Source: Carya illinoinensis
Taxonomy: Eukaryota > Streptophyta > Magnoliopsida > Fagales > Juglandaceae
Length of the DNA: 64,000 bases
Reading direction: 5' to 3'
NCBI RefSeq assembly: GCF_018687715.1
Contig: NC_056752.1
Location: 248,001 to 312,000 of the forward strand
The first letter of the stretch is position 1. Every line of letters starts with the position of its first letter. Made by a program: the position numbers and the translations under genes. Under the pieces are notes generated by a model. It saw nothing but the letters and a program-made list of their open reading frames with translations, had not been told where the DNA came from and did no database searches. Positions 24,579 to 35,177 of this stretch are shown here, one piece after another.

Positions 24579-24956
24579 GGTTGTTGGTTTTTTATATGTG
24601 AAGTTGGGGCTTGGATTTTTGTTGGGCCGAGTAGGCATTTACACATATGATTACATGGATTTATATTATGCATGTATTGAGAATGATTTTGGTGGGTTAT
24701 GTGATTATAAATTTCAGTTTTAATCAAATGCGTACCAAGTGTTTGTGTTTAATCCTCAATCAAGTCACAATACTTATATGTGCATATTTGCTATATTTAT
24801 CTTACCCATATATCTAGAACATAAGAGTGATTGGTCTGTGTATAAAGTTGAGACAATACCGAGTGGTTAATAATTTCATGTTCATCATGGTCGTCGGACT
24901 GATTCAATTCTAATCTTGGTTATTTCTACTCTGACCTTGTTGACTTGATTATCCAG
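24217..24956. other. Non-coding spacer with a GA microsatellite
   Basis: No gene is recognised. It holds a perfect GA run at 24545-24575 and a short palindrome (CACTTAAGTTACTTAAGTTC) at about 24300. It may include the truncated 5' part of the retroelement that follows. Confidence 0.55.
24545..24575 (+). repeat. (AG)n microsatellite
   Basis: About 15 uninterrupted AG units. Confidence 0.95.
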
Positions 24957-25917
24957 ATGAGGTTCAAGGAAAGAGCAAAGGGAAAGAAGTTTACCACACT
25001 AGTATTTGCCGAGCATTCCTTTGAAACAGTTCCACTAAGGGAGAACTCAGCTCCTTCACCCAAACCGTCAAATCTTGGAGCCATTTATGAACATTTCACA
25101 AATGTTGAAGCCGACATAGCATATAGAACAACGTTCTCCAAATGACTTGTTTTGGGAGAACGAGATGTGAGCATTAATGATTTTCCCACGGATGACTTTC
25201 AACTTATTCGTCGTATTTTCACCGAACAACATTGGGAAAAACTCACTCCTTCCTTACCCACTCCTTGTGTTGAAGTGGTACATGAATTTTATCCAAATAT
25301 TACTCACTTCAATCTTGATGATCATACTATCATTTATATTGTTCGGGAAACGCAAATTGAGATATCCCTGATGTTCTTAAAGAGTTGTTTGATATTCCTG
25401 AGGTGGAAGCACTGTTATACCCATACAAGGGCATGGGGGCCCCCACAAAGACTACCATGCGCAATTTTTGTTTTTTGGCCCTGATGGCCCTAAATGGACT
25501 GCTAAGGTACCTAGGCTTCCTCTAAATAACATGCTCCCTCAGTTTCACCTGCTTACAAACATTGTGCTAAACAATTTATGGCCCATTAGCCGAAATACTG
25601 AAATTAATAGAAAGAGCCTATTATATGTATGCTTTTGTTACTGGGGTCTCAATAGATTTTCCACATCATGTTATAGACATTGTTCATCGCTCTCATGTGG
25701 AAAAAAAGCAGAATCTGCCTTTTGGTATCTTGATCACTAAATTGGCTATAAAAGCCAAAGTCCCACTTAGGGACAATGAGCCCACAATGAAAAAGGATAG
25801 CTCCATTTCAGCCCTTACAGTGGTCAAGTCTGAGGTAGTTATTACTAATAAGAGACCCACTGAGTCTGCTTCTTCACCTCTTGAGCCTTCACCTATTTCC
25901 CAGGTTTTTGAGTAGAT
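24957..25917 (+). pseudogene. Retroelement-type ORF ('putative plant transposon protein' family), broken
   Basis: The reading frame has one in-frame stop near 25142 and a frameshift near 25370. Joined by eye it reads FAEHSFETVPL, NDFPTDDFQLIRRIFTEQHW, PCVEVVHEFYPNITHF, PDVLKELFDIPEVEALLYPY, and YAFVTGVSIDFPHHVIDIVH, followed by a Ser/Pro-rich tail. The order (a 'central Trp' helix, a VxEFY segment, a short partner helix, then an SIDFP segment) is what I recall of the plant-specific PF20167-type domain found in large retroelements. Its molecular role is not known to me. An LTR at 26483 lies just downstream, with a purine-rich tract before it, so the ORF is probably part of that element. Confidence 0.6.
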
Positions 25918-26482
25918 CACTCTTTTATCCTAAAAGATTGATGTCTTCACTGCTAAATGGGAGGCAAGTCAGTCCAAATTAGAGCATCAAATAGTTGTTA
26001 TACGTTCTGATTGCATACAAGCTAATAATCAACTGGTTCAACTTTCTTTGGACGTGCAACATATCATGGAAAATGTAGTTGATTACGATGCAGAGGAATA
26101 GATCCCCTTGGCTGATTGCTAACAAAAAGGAGAAGAAGTTGAAGAAGTTTAGGGGGAGCAGCAAGAGTAGAACTAATAGAGGGGGAGTAGCAGCAGAAAA
26201 TTTATGCAAAAAATTTATTCTTGTTACCTTTTATTTTCAGTTATTTTGTAATGTAATTCAGATACAATATGTTTTGTTTATTTGGTTATGTTTTCATTTT
26301 GACTTTAGTTAGAACATGTTTAACTTTGAAAGTGTAGACTAGTTTCTAAGTCAGTATGTTTTTATTGAATTATTATTTTCCAGTATATTATGTGTGTTTC
26401 CCTTGGTCTGCTATTTGCAATGTTTACAGAAAATTTACATTCATCAAACTGGTTTTGTCACCAATATGCCAAAATTGGAGAT
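25918..26482 (+). other. Retroelement internal 3' region
   Basis: The trailing part of the ORF (coiled segment SKLEHQIVVIRSDCIQANNQ, broken by stops) grades into non-coding DNA. The sequence just before the LTR, AAAATTGGAGAT, is a weak polypurine tract. Confidence 0.5.
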
Positions 26483-27368
26483 TGTAAATACAAAAGTTTG
26501 GCTAGGACTAGGTGCTAAAATGATAGAATTTATTCTATCATTATGTTTGTAATTTTGGATGAATGTAAAATATTTATTGACTTCATGTAAAACAATATTA
26601 ATTTTATCTAGAAGTCATAGAGTTTACTTTAGATAAGTCATTTATGTGAAAATCGAGTCTATAGGAATCTCCATTTATTAAGAACAAAAGCTAAATTGGA
26701 ATCAGTTACTGCAGAGTAGAATTATTGTGAAGTGTCAGCAATCCGTCAGGAGATGTCTTCATGACAAATTCAATCCATTAGCAGAGTCCTACTTCAACTG
26801 GAACTTCTTCCAGATTTTATATTTAAAGAGATTCGATTTGATAACTCCTTAAAGAGTTTTTGTAGGGAATTATAGAGAGTGGATTCCATGAGCTTGAAAG
26901 AGAAAATTCACTTGAGAGTTTTCTTCTTGTTTTTTATCTCTCCTTGAGTGTGATCATGCTCCAAGTTGGAGGTTTGATCGATTGGATTGGATTTCAACCA
27001 CTAGAGTTCTAGGAGAAAAGCTAATATTTGAAGATCGCCAGATATTCTAGCTGCTACTGAGGTAGAGGCAAAATGGTCGTTTGTCGGGTCAAATAAGAGA
27101 GTCAATTAGCAAAGGTTTTATAATTGAGAACTTACTTGTAAAGTGATTGATTTTCAAATAATAAAATTGACTTTTTTATGTTTGGCTGCTCCGTAGAGTT
27201 TTACCTTTAAAGGGTTTTCTTTTGTAGCCAATCGTTGTGTTATGCAAATTTATTTATTTACTTTATGTATTTGATTGATTAAATAATCACAAGATTGAAA
27301 TCTAACAAATTTGTTCAAAGATATTGTATACAATTTCGTGAATGCACAAGGGTATATTGAGAATTTCA
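26483..27368 (+). repeat. LTR 'A' (886 bp), 3' LTR of the element to its left
   Basis: Starts TGTAAATACAAAAG after a purine-rich tract and ends GAATTTCA, so it has TG...CA ends. It matches the inverted copy at 27892-28779 (888 bp) along its whole length, with many point differences. No 5' LTR of the same family was found upstream, so the element is truncated at its 5' side. Confidence 0.75.
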
Positions 27369-27689
27369 AAATTCTATAACCTACATAATTTCTAAAACAA
27401 GAACGCTTTGATCCTATTCTGCCATGTCATCCAATTTACTCTCTTAAGTTTGATATTAATGTTGTTATTGATTTTTTATTATTTGTCCCTTTAGATTTCC
27501 CACCACTTTACTCTTCTATCGATTTCTTGTTATTATCAATTTCTTAGTACTTTTCCATTAAAGAAAAAAAGGCTATTCATTTTTTCGTAGATATTAACTT
27601 TTTATTTCTTACCTATTTGACTTCCTTACCTCTTAACTCTTCTATTTTGAATTATTTGTATTCTCATCAATTAATTGTCTATGTTTGAA

Positions 27690-27891
27690 GTTGGTGTATT
27701 TGAAGTTGGTGGATATAGAAGCTATGACTGCATTGAGACTTGCTATGGTTTTGAATATGGGTTTTTTCTGATTTGAAATTAGAAGGGGATTCATTGGTAG
27801 TTATTGATGCAATTCGAACAAGAGGTACTACTTTATAATTAAGTCAGAATTCTTTGACTGTGCAAATTCCCTTCATAAGTTCATGGCTTAT
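27690..27891 (+). pseudogene. LINE RNase H fragment, left half
   Basis: Translation gives VEAMTALRLAMVLNMG and, one frame over, DLKLEGDSLVVIDAIRTRG, the middle of a LINE-type RNase H. The rest of the domain resumes at 28785 on the far side of the inserted LTR. Confidence 0.65.
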
Positions 27892-28779
27892 TGAAATTCC
27901 CAATGTACCCCTGTAAAACTACGAAATTGTCTACCAATTTCTTTGAACAAATAGGTTAGATCTCAATTATCAAGATTATGAAACGAATCAAATACTTTAA
28001 AATAAATAATCAAACTTGCAAGACACAATGATTAGTTACGAAGGGAAACCCTTTAAAGAACTCTTTAAAAGTAAAACCCTACGGGGCAACCAAATCCAAG
28101 AAAGTCAATCTTATTATTTGAAGAACAATTACAAGCAATAATCAATTACAAAACTTTTGCAATTCGACTCTCTTACTTGCCTAGACAAACGACCCGTTTG
28201 TCTTCTACCGCAGTAGTAGCCAGAACCTCTGGCGATCTTTAAATATTGACTTCCCTTCTGGAACTCCAGAGGCTGAAATCCAATCGATGTTATTTCACCC
28301 TCAAAGCACAATCACACTCAAGAAGATATGAAAAATCCCATAAAAATTCTCAAGTGAATTTTCTCTCATAAATGCTTAGAATATCCTCTCTGAAATTCGT
28401 GGCTCAAAGTCCTTGAAAATATACAAAACTGAATCCTTTTAAATAAAAAGTCTGGAAAGAGTTCTAGTCGCAGTAGGACTCTGCTGACGGTTCGCAGCAG
28501 ACGCGAAAACGTGTTCTGACGGACTGCTAATATTTCACGATAATATCTTCTGTTATTGACTAAACTCTGTTCAGCTTTCTTTTTGAAAAATACCAATCTT
28601 CCAAAACTTGATTTTAACCTCAAAGACTTATCTAAACAACACCTAAGACTTCTAGATAGACTCAATATTGTTTAGATACAAATCAATACTTATTTTACAT
28701 TCATCTAAATTTAATCAAATAATGATAAGATAAACCTTATCATTTAGTCATCTAATTCTAGTCAATTTTTGCCTTTACA
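27892..28779 (-). repeat. LTR 'B' (888 bp), solo, inverted relative to LTR A
   Basis: On the minus strand it starts TGTAAAGGC and ends GAATTTCA. It is flanked by CTTAT (27887-27891) and TTTAT (28780-28784), a 5-bp target duplication with one mismatch. No internal retroelement sequence accompanies it, so it is a solo LTR left by recombination. It interrupts a LINE RNase H fragment. Confidence 0.75.
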
Positions 28780-28784
28780 TTTAT

Positions 28785-28935
28785 GAAGGGACTCATAGGA
28801 GGACAAGGAAATATGGTAGCTCATTTGTTTGGCTCGACATGCCCGACTCATTGACAACACTGTATAATGGCATTAATCATGTCCAGATTTTCTCCTTTCT
28901 CAAGTCTTGCTAGATGATGAAATGTAATGTATTAT
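28785..28935 (+). pseudogene. LINE RNase H fragment, right half
   Basis: Reads IGGQGNMVAHLFGS, the typical end of a LINE RNase H (usually RREGNxVAHxLA), then a stop and a short AT-rich tail. It continues the fragment at 27690-27891 across LTR B. Confidence 0.65.
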
Positions 28936-29251
28936 TTGTATATATGTGTGTATGTATGCATTTTCATTGTGAAGGGAGCATTTGATATTATCAAAAACAA
29001 AAATAATTGTCTATTTTGTTGAGATAGAAAAGTTGTTATTTCTCAAGATTACAAGAAATTCTTGTATTTCAAATGAATCAAATCCCTGTGCGAGAAATTT
29101 TAAAAAACTAATACATGAGAATCAGGTTTTTATATGTGCGCATTACGTGAGTCGACTGACTAGTTTTCATAAAGTTGGAAATGAGAGTAGCGGTGAAAAT
29201 TAACTTCTAGAAAAAGGCAACGTTATATTAAAAGCTTTTTAAAACTTAGGG
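28936..29251. other. Short spacer, nothing recognised
   Basis: AT-rich DNA without a supported feature. Confidence 0.5.
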
Positions 29252-29717
29252 AGGTTTGGATATAAAAAGCCTTTTAATTTATCTTATATCATCTAATTAT
29301 TATAATTTTCTTAAATTTTTACATAAAATACAATAAAATCAACTTTTTCAAATGTATAATGATAGGCTTATCACTTCTTACCACTCATTTACTACTCTAT
29401 AGTGTATTTGAAATTTTTATTTTTTTATTTTTTTTCTTTTAAGTATTTTTTAATATCCTTAATCATTAAGAAAAAATTAAAAAAATATATAACTTCACTC
29501 ATAGTCACTTCCTTAACTATTAAGTACAAAGTAAAAATAAATAAATAAAATAAAAATAAAGAAAGTAAGAAGTGGGTGGTACAAGGTAGTAAGCCTATCA
29601 TTATCATTTTCAAATTCTAAAATATTAATATTAAAAAATAATATTCTAATAATATTTTATTCAACTTTTATCTCAACTTATCAACTTTTAACCCATCGAT
29701 TATCAAATATTTATCTG
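29252..29717. mobile_element. MITE, family M1, copy 2 (split by another MITE)
   Basis: The two flanks, 29252-29353 and 29607-29717, join into a sequence matching copies at 2759-2961 and 43788-43981: ATAAAATACAATAAAATCAA, CTTTTTCAAATTCTAAAAT, then AATATTTTATTCAACTTTTA. Outer limits are approximate. The element at 29354-29606 sits inside it. Confidence 0.7.
29354..29606. mobile_element. Mutator-like MITE nested in the M1 MITE
   Basis: 253 bp. Inverted ends share ATAATGATAGGCTTA and extend more loosely through a CTTCTTACCAC-like run. It is flanked by TTTTCAAAT on both sides (29345-29353 and 29607-29615), a 9-bp target duplication as expected for Mutator-type transposition. Non-coding, T/A-rich centre. 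Confidence 0.8.
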
Positions 29718-29725
29718 GTTGAAAT

Positions 29726-30230
29726 TAGGGGTGTCAAATCGTGTTAACGGGTCATGTTCATGTCATGTTAAAGTATGTATATTATATTATATGGGTAAAC
29801 CCAAATCCGGCCCGTTAAACTTATCGTGTCAAAATATCAAACACTAACACAACACATTAACATGACCTATTAACATAACGAGTATTGTCGTGTCAACTTG
29901 TTTCAACCCGTTTATATAAATGGATTGAATAGACTTGAAATTAACTTATTTGATTTTATTAAATTTAGTATAATTTTATATAAATATTAAAATCACAATA
30001 TCTATAAAAATTATAAAACTAACTACAAGTCTAAAATTACAATCCAAACAATAAAAATATCGAAATTAAAATTCTAAAAATGTTACTTTTAGGTATAATT
30101 GTAACTTTAACTTTCTTAACGGGTCATAACTGATTATAACATGTCAAAATAAATTGACCCATTTTAATCCACTATTATTATATCGTGTTCATATTGACTT
30201 AACAAGTCGTATTACACGTTGTTATCCCTA
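29726..30230. mobile_element. hAT-type MITE with 8-bp target duplication
   Basis: 505 bp. Left end TAGGGGTGTCAAATCGTGT, right end (reverse complement) TAGGGATAACAACGTGTAAT. It is flanked by GTTGAAAT at 29718-29725 and 30231-30238, a perfect 8-bp target duplication typical of hAT. Subterminal GGGTCATG/CAACCCGTTT motifs recur in both orientations. No coding capacity. Confidence 0.9.
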
Positions 30231-30238
30231 GTTGAAAT

Positions 30239-31328
30239 CACCAGCTCCTTGTGACCTATGCAAGCCTTGTGCCTAATTGCATTTCCGCTTTTGCTTTGGA
30301 AGCAGCAAATGATTGTCAACTTTACTGCCCCGTTCACATCATTACTTTTTTTTTTTTTTTTTTGGTAGAGCTTATGCTCCTAAATGAACTGTTTGAGATT
30401 CTACTGGGGGTTGCTATTAATTATGTTGAGTCCTCTACCTGTGTCAAGCTGTATTGGGGCATGCTTAACAGATTTGATTTAAGGTGTCTAATCAAATTCA
30501 CAAAGGCAGAAAAATGCAAGAATGCCTGCACACGCCCACACACATATCATCATCTAATCTCCGTCACCTTCTGTCTTGGGCCGATTATATGATCACTCTA
30601 ATCCAGAGGCCAACATGCTATACGATTTTTGTGTTACCTCCCCATGTGGTTGGTTCCGTCTCTGCTTGAAGCACCATTTAAAGGGGGAGATCTTGAGTCT
30701 TGGATTTTGATTGAGAGGCATGCATGCAGCCTATCTCCTCTACTTAATTTATATGTCATGCCATCTCATGCAAACCCAACGCCTCCACTAATGAATTCCT
30801 TGCGAGATGACAATCCATTGCGGGTGAATTTTTTTTTTTTTTTTTTTCATATTAACTGCACCAATCTGAACTATTGATAAGCCTGGATCTCTATCAAATT
30901 AAGAGGGAAAAATGAAGGAAAAGAAAAAGGTTTTTGTCAACACCAAACCCATAATATATTTGACAAGAGCTCCCAAATGTTTTAGACCATTCAACTTTAG
31001 AAGCCTCTGGTCCCCAGCTCCCCATTGAAGCTTGTCGTTTTTTCACAACAAAACGGTCCCTTTATTTATTAATTTATTTATTTGAGTTTTAGAGAGAAGA
31101 AAAATGGAATCCTAATCCTAATCGTAATCATTGATACCTTACCTGATGATGCATGTGACATAGTCTGTCTTTGACAACCTGTTGTCTCTGTTTTTGTATC
31201 TCTTTTCTAAAAGTTTCATTGAGCTTTTTTGGGTTGTTGCCCACCATATTATTCCTTCCTTTTTCCTCATCATCTTTCATTTCAATCTCTAAAACATCCT
31301 TGGAGTATCCCCTTCTGTTTGAGTTCCA
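30239..31328. other. Intergenic DNA upstream of the acidic repeat gene
   Basis: Likely holds the promoter and 5' leader of the gene that starts at 31329. I see T runs (30347-30363, 30829-30847) but no TATA box I would commit to. Open frames here look random. Confidence 0.5.
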
Positions 31329-34300
31329 ATGGCCTCTGAGACTGCTTCATCGGATCACCCGTCTACTACTGATGAGGTAAGTTCTTGTGGTTTCTGTTTT
31401 CCTTTCGAATTCTCGTGATATATAAAAGATTCATATTTCATAGGTTTCATGGGTTTAATTTTATGCCTTTCTAGTTACAAGAAGGGGATGAATCTTGCTT
31501 AGGATTATGGATTTTTTCTATCAAGATAAGTAAGAATATCTGCGTTATCTCCTATAGTTAGTTGGAAGTCTTAAGATGCTGTCTGATTGATAAATGATGT
31601 AGCTTCTATCAAAACCCGATCCGATAAGGATTTATTTTGTAGCCGATTCCCTATCTATTCTTTGTGATCTTTGGACCGCCATTTTTGTGCATCCAGTGTC
31701 ATGCTCAGCATGATGCCCGAGGACATGGTTGTTTATTTTCTGACTTTAGTATTCGTCCGAAATTAAGTTTGTGAAATGATGAATGCATCAAAGCACCACC
31801 TCTTTTTGCTTGTGTACTATTTTACCAGAAAATTTAATATTTATCTAGAAAAAATAAACCATGGTGAATTATTAACAACTTTCTTGAGACCCAGTAAAGA
31901 TCAGACTAAATTGCTATGATTTATTTTCTCATCAAGCAGCATCATGATTAACTTGATTAGCTTTAACCATGTTTGTTTTTTCGGTAATGATTCTCTCCAC
32001 ATAAAAAATAAATAAATACATACTTTTGATAAGAGTATGAGAAGCGTACAAACTCCCTTCTGCGTTCAGAGGCTTGGCAATTACTTTCCTCAACTCTTAC
32101 ATATCATCTCAACTGGATTTCCAAATTTACTATTTGTGGGGGCAAGATAGATAAATATATATATACATATATCCAATCTGTCTCTTGAAATTCAACTAAG
32201 TTGAGATGTTGCAAATGATTATAGAGCAATGCATTTAGTGCTTTACTGCTTTACTGTAGCCATATAGAACTGCTTAATTGTTTCATTGCCACCTTAAGTG
32301 TTTCTTCTTTGCACTCGGTCGGTGCTCATTCATCAGTTGCAGGAAGTTGAGAAGAAGGTGAATGAAGAAGAAGAAAAGCCCAAGGTGGGGGAATCGCCAA
32401 GTCCTGCAACCGCTTCATCTAAGCCGGAACAAGCGCACGGGGATAAGCGTATTGGACCTCCGTTGGTTGAGGTGGAGAAGACCGACGATGCTCCTGCTTA
32501 TAGTACGGAGGAAAAAGACTTCATTTCTCATTCCCACTCTCCCGCCGCACCAGAGCCAGTAGCTGACACTATTGAGACCCAATCAGAAGAGCAAACAGCA
32601 ATGGAGACTGTTATCAAAGAAGCACCGAAGCAAGTAGCAATTGCACTAATCGAGAAAGGGCCAGAGGAGAAACCGAAGATAGTTGACGTTCCTGAACCGA
32701 TTGCTGAAGCCCCACATGAACTATTGGAAACGCTCGATGTGCTTCCAGCAAAAGACTCGGAATCAGTTGCAATAGGAGAGATTAAAAACTTGGGGGTGTC
32801 CATAAAAGTGGAGAAACCAGAAGTTGCAGCTCTTGAAGCAGATGAAAAGCTAGGAGAAGAACAATATGAACTTGATGAACAAGTTGAGAAAGCATACGAG
32901 GAGATTGAGATTAATGGAAGTGTGGAGACTAACGCAGACAAAGACCCAAGGACTTCGGTTGAAAAAGTTGAGAATACCCCACTTTTGAAGGAAGTGCAAA
33001 CTGATGAAGAGGAAGAAGCTGGTGTACTTAGAAATTCTGAACATGAAGCTCCGACTAATCAGGAACTAGAATCTCAATCGGATCTAAAAGAAGATGAAAT
33101 GGATTTTTCTCTACCTGTTACCATAACTGAGAAGGTTGATGCAGAAGACAAAAAGAAATTGAGCGGGGCTGATGTGGTTGTGGAGCAACTATCAAAAAAG
33201 GTAGTGGTGGAGAAAGGAAACCTGTCAGAAGAAAATGTAGCGAGGACTGGGGATCAGACAGAAGTGGTGAATGAAAAGAAAAATGAGGTACTGGAAGAAT
33301 CAACTCTGCCAGTTGAAGTGGAGGATGTGGATAGTTTTCCTTCTACAACTGAAATTAATGAAAAATCAGTGGAGGTCAGTAGAGATGTTGAGGTGGCCAT
33401 TAAGGGAAACAAAGGAGCACATAATGTAAAAGATGAGATACCTGCTTTAGCTGAAACCAACAAAGATGAGCGAGTGGAGGAAAAGCAAGCAGAAGTCACG
33501 AGAGTCGTTAGCAAACCACTTAAAGAAGCCCAGGAACCTGAGTTGCAATTAAGAAGTGAGGAAACTGTCGAGACTAGTGAAGATAAGTTGGAAAAAGGAA
33601 AAGTCGAAGAGATTGCAAAATGTGATGTTCAGAATCTGGAGCCATCTGTCCAAGAGTCTAAGTTGCAAGTAAGAAGTGGAGAAACTGTAGAGACTAGTGA
33701 TGATAAGCTGGAGAAAGGAAAAGCTGATGAGATTGCAAAATGTGATTTTCAGAATCTGAAGCCATCCGTCCAGGAACCTGAATTGCTAGTTAGAAGTGAG
33801 GAAAGTGTAGAAACTGGTGAAGATAAGCTGGTGAAAGGAAAAGTTGATGAGATTACAAAAGCTGATGTTCAGAATCTGGAGCCATCCGTCCAACAAACTG
33901 AGTTGCATGTAAGAAGTGAGGAGGAGAGTGCAGAAACTGGGGAGGATAAGCTCGAGAAAGGAAAAGTGCTTCTTGAGATAGAAAAACCAGATGTTCAGAA
34001 TCTGGAGCCATCCGTCCAGGAACCTGAATTGCTAGTAAGAAGTGAGGAAAGTGTAGAAACTGATAAAGATAAGTTGGTGAAAGGAAAAGTTGATGAGATT
34101 GCAAAAGCTAATGTTCAGAATCTGGAGCCATCCGTCCAGCAACTTGAATTGCATGTAAGAAGTGAGGAGAGTGTAGAAACTGATGAGGATAAGCTGGAGA
34201 AAGGAAAAGTTGTTGAGATTGAAAAACCTGATGTTCAAAATCTGGAGTCATCCGTCCAGGAACCTGAATTGCTAGTAAGAAGTGAGGAAAGTGTAGAAAC

Positions 34301-35177
34301 TGGTGAAGATAAGCTGGTGAAAGAAAAAGTTGATGAGATTGCAAAAGCTGATATTCAGAATCTAGAGCCATCCGTCCAGCAACCTGAGTTGCATGTAAAA
34401 AGTGAGGAGGAGGGTGTAGAAACTGGTGACGATAAGTTGAAGAAAGGAAAAGTTGTTGAAATAGAAAAACCTGATGTTCAGAATCTGGAGCCATCCATCC
34501 AGGAACCTGAGTTGCATGTAAGAAGTGGGGAGAGTGTAGGAATTGGTGAGGATAAGCTGGAGAAAGGAAAAGTTGGTGAGATTGCAAAAGCTGATGTTCA
34601 GAATCTGGAGCCATCGGTCCAGGAACCTGAGTTGCTTGTAAGAAGTGAAAAGGACAGTGTAGAAACTGGGGACGATAAGCTGGAGAAGTCAAAAGTTGAT
34701 GAGATTGCAAAAGCTAATGTTCAGAATCTGGAGCCATCCACCCTGGAATCTAAATTGCAAGCAAGAAGTGAGGAAACCTTAGAAACTGGTGAAGAAAAAC
34801 AGGAGAAAGGAGAAGTTGGAGACATTGCAAAAGCCAATGTTCAGAATCTGGAGCTATCCCCCCTGGAATCTGAATTGCAAGTAAGAAGTGAGGAAAATCT
34901 AGAAACTAGTGAAGAAAAACGGGAGAAGGGAAATGTTGGTGAGATTGCAAAATCCCATGTTCAGAATTTGGAGCCAACCATCAATGTTGGTTATGAGACA
35001 AAAATATCCCAGAACCAGACAAAAGAACATCCAAGTAAGTCCACTCCAAAACAATCAAATAACATTATATCGAAGGTAAAGCAGTCGCTTGTGAAGGCAA
35101 AAAAAGCCATCATTGGGAAATCTCCAAACTCGAAAACCCTTTCCTCTGAAACCAAGGGTGATCTCAATGTCAAATAA
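31329..35177 (+). CDS. Acidic tandem-repeat protein (neurofilament/titin-like), two exons
   Basis: Exon 1 is 31329-31376 (48 nt, start MASETASSDHPSTTDE in a good CCAATGG context). The intron, 31377-32342, has GT...AG borders and phase 0. Exon 2 is 32343-35177, ending TAA, for about 960 residues. The protein is very rich in Glu, Lys and Val, with no signal peptide or membrane segment. Residues about 414-897 form twelve repeats of 40-42 residues, each with a VRSEE, ETGEDKLEKGK and DVQNLEPSVQ core. The tail (about 898-960) is Lys/Ser-rich, including KVKQSLVKAKKAIIGKSPNS, which I recall from a plant family often labelled neurofilament- or titin-like; its function is not established. It is probably disordered or coiled and cytoplasmic (inference). 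An upstream non-coding exon is possible. Confidence 0.85.
31377..32342 (+). other. Intron of the acidic repeat gene
   Basis: 966 bp, borders GTAAGT and TTGCAG, phase 0. It contains a TATATA-rich stretch near 32150-32170 and no recognisable transposon. Confidence 0.8.
33534..34986 (+). repeat. Coding tandem repeat, 12 units of about 120-126 bp
   Basis: Twelve in-frame units. Units 3, 5 and 7 (ELLVRSEESVET, KLVKGKVDEI) alternate with units 4, 6 and 8 (ELHVRSEE, EIEKPDVQNLE), so part of the array grew as 240-bp dimers. Units 1-2 and 10-12 are more diverged. Unit lengths of 40, 41 and 42 codons keep the frame. Confidence 0.9.

Noticed and set aside
24330..24650. Open frame with an Arg-Glu repeat
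   Set aside because: Produced by the GA microsatellite.
30251..30592. Plus-strand frame of 113 codons upstream of the acidic gene
   Set aside because: Includes a poly(T)-encoded Phe run and shows no known domain; likely chance.
32528..34710. Several long open frames on the minus strand of the acidic repeat gene
   Set aside because: They are shadows of the repetitive plus-strand coding sequence; Ser/His/Pro-rich translation and no splice or start evidence.
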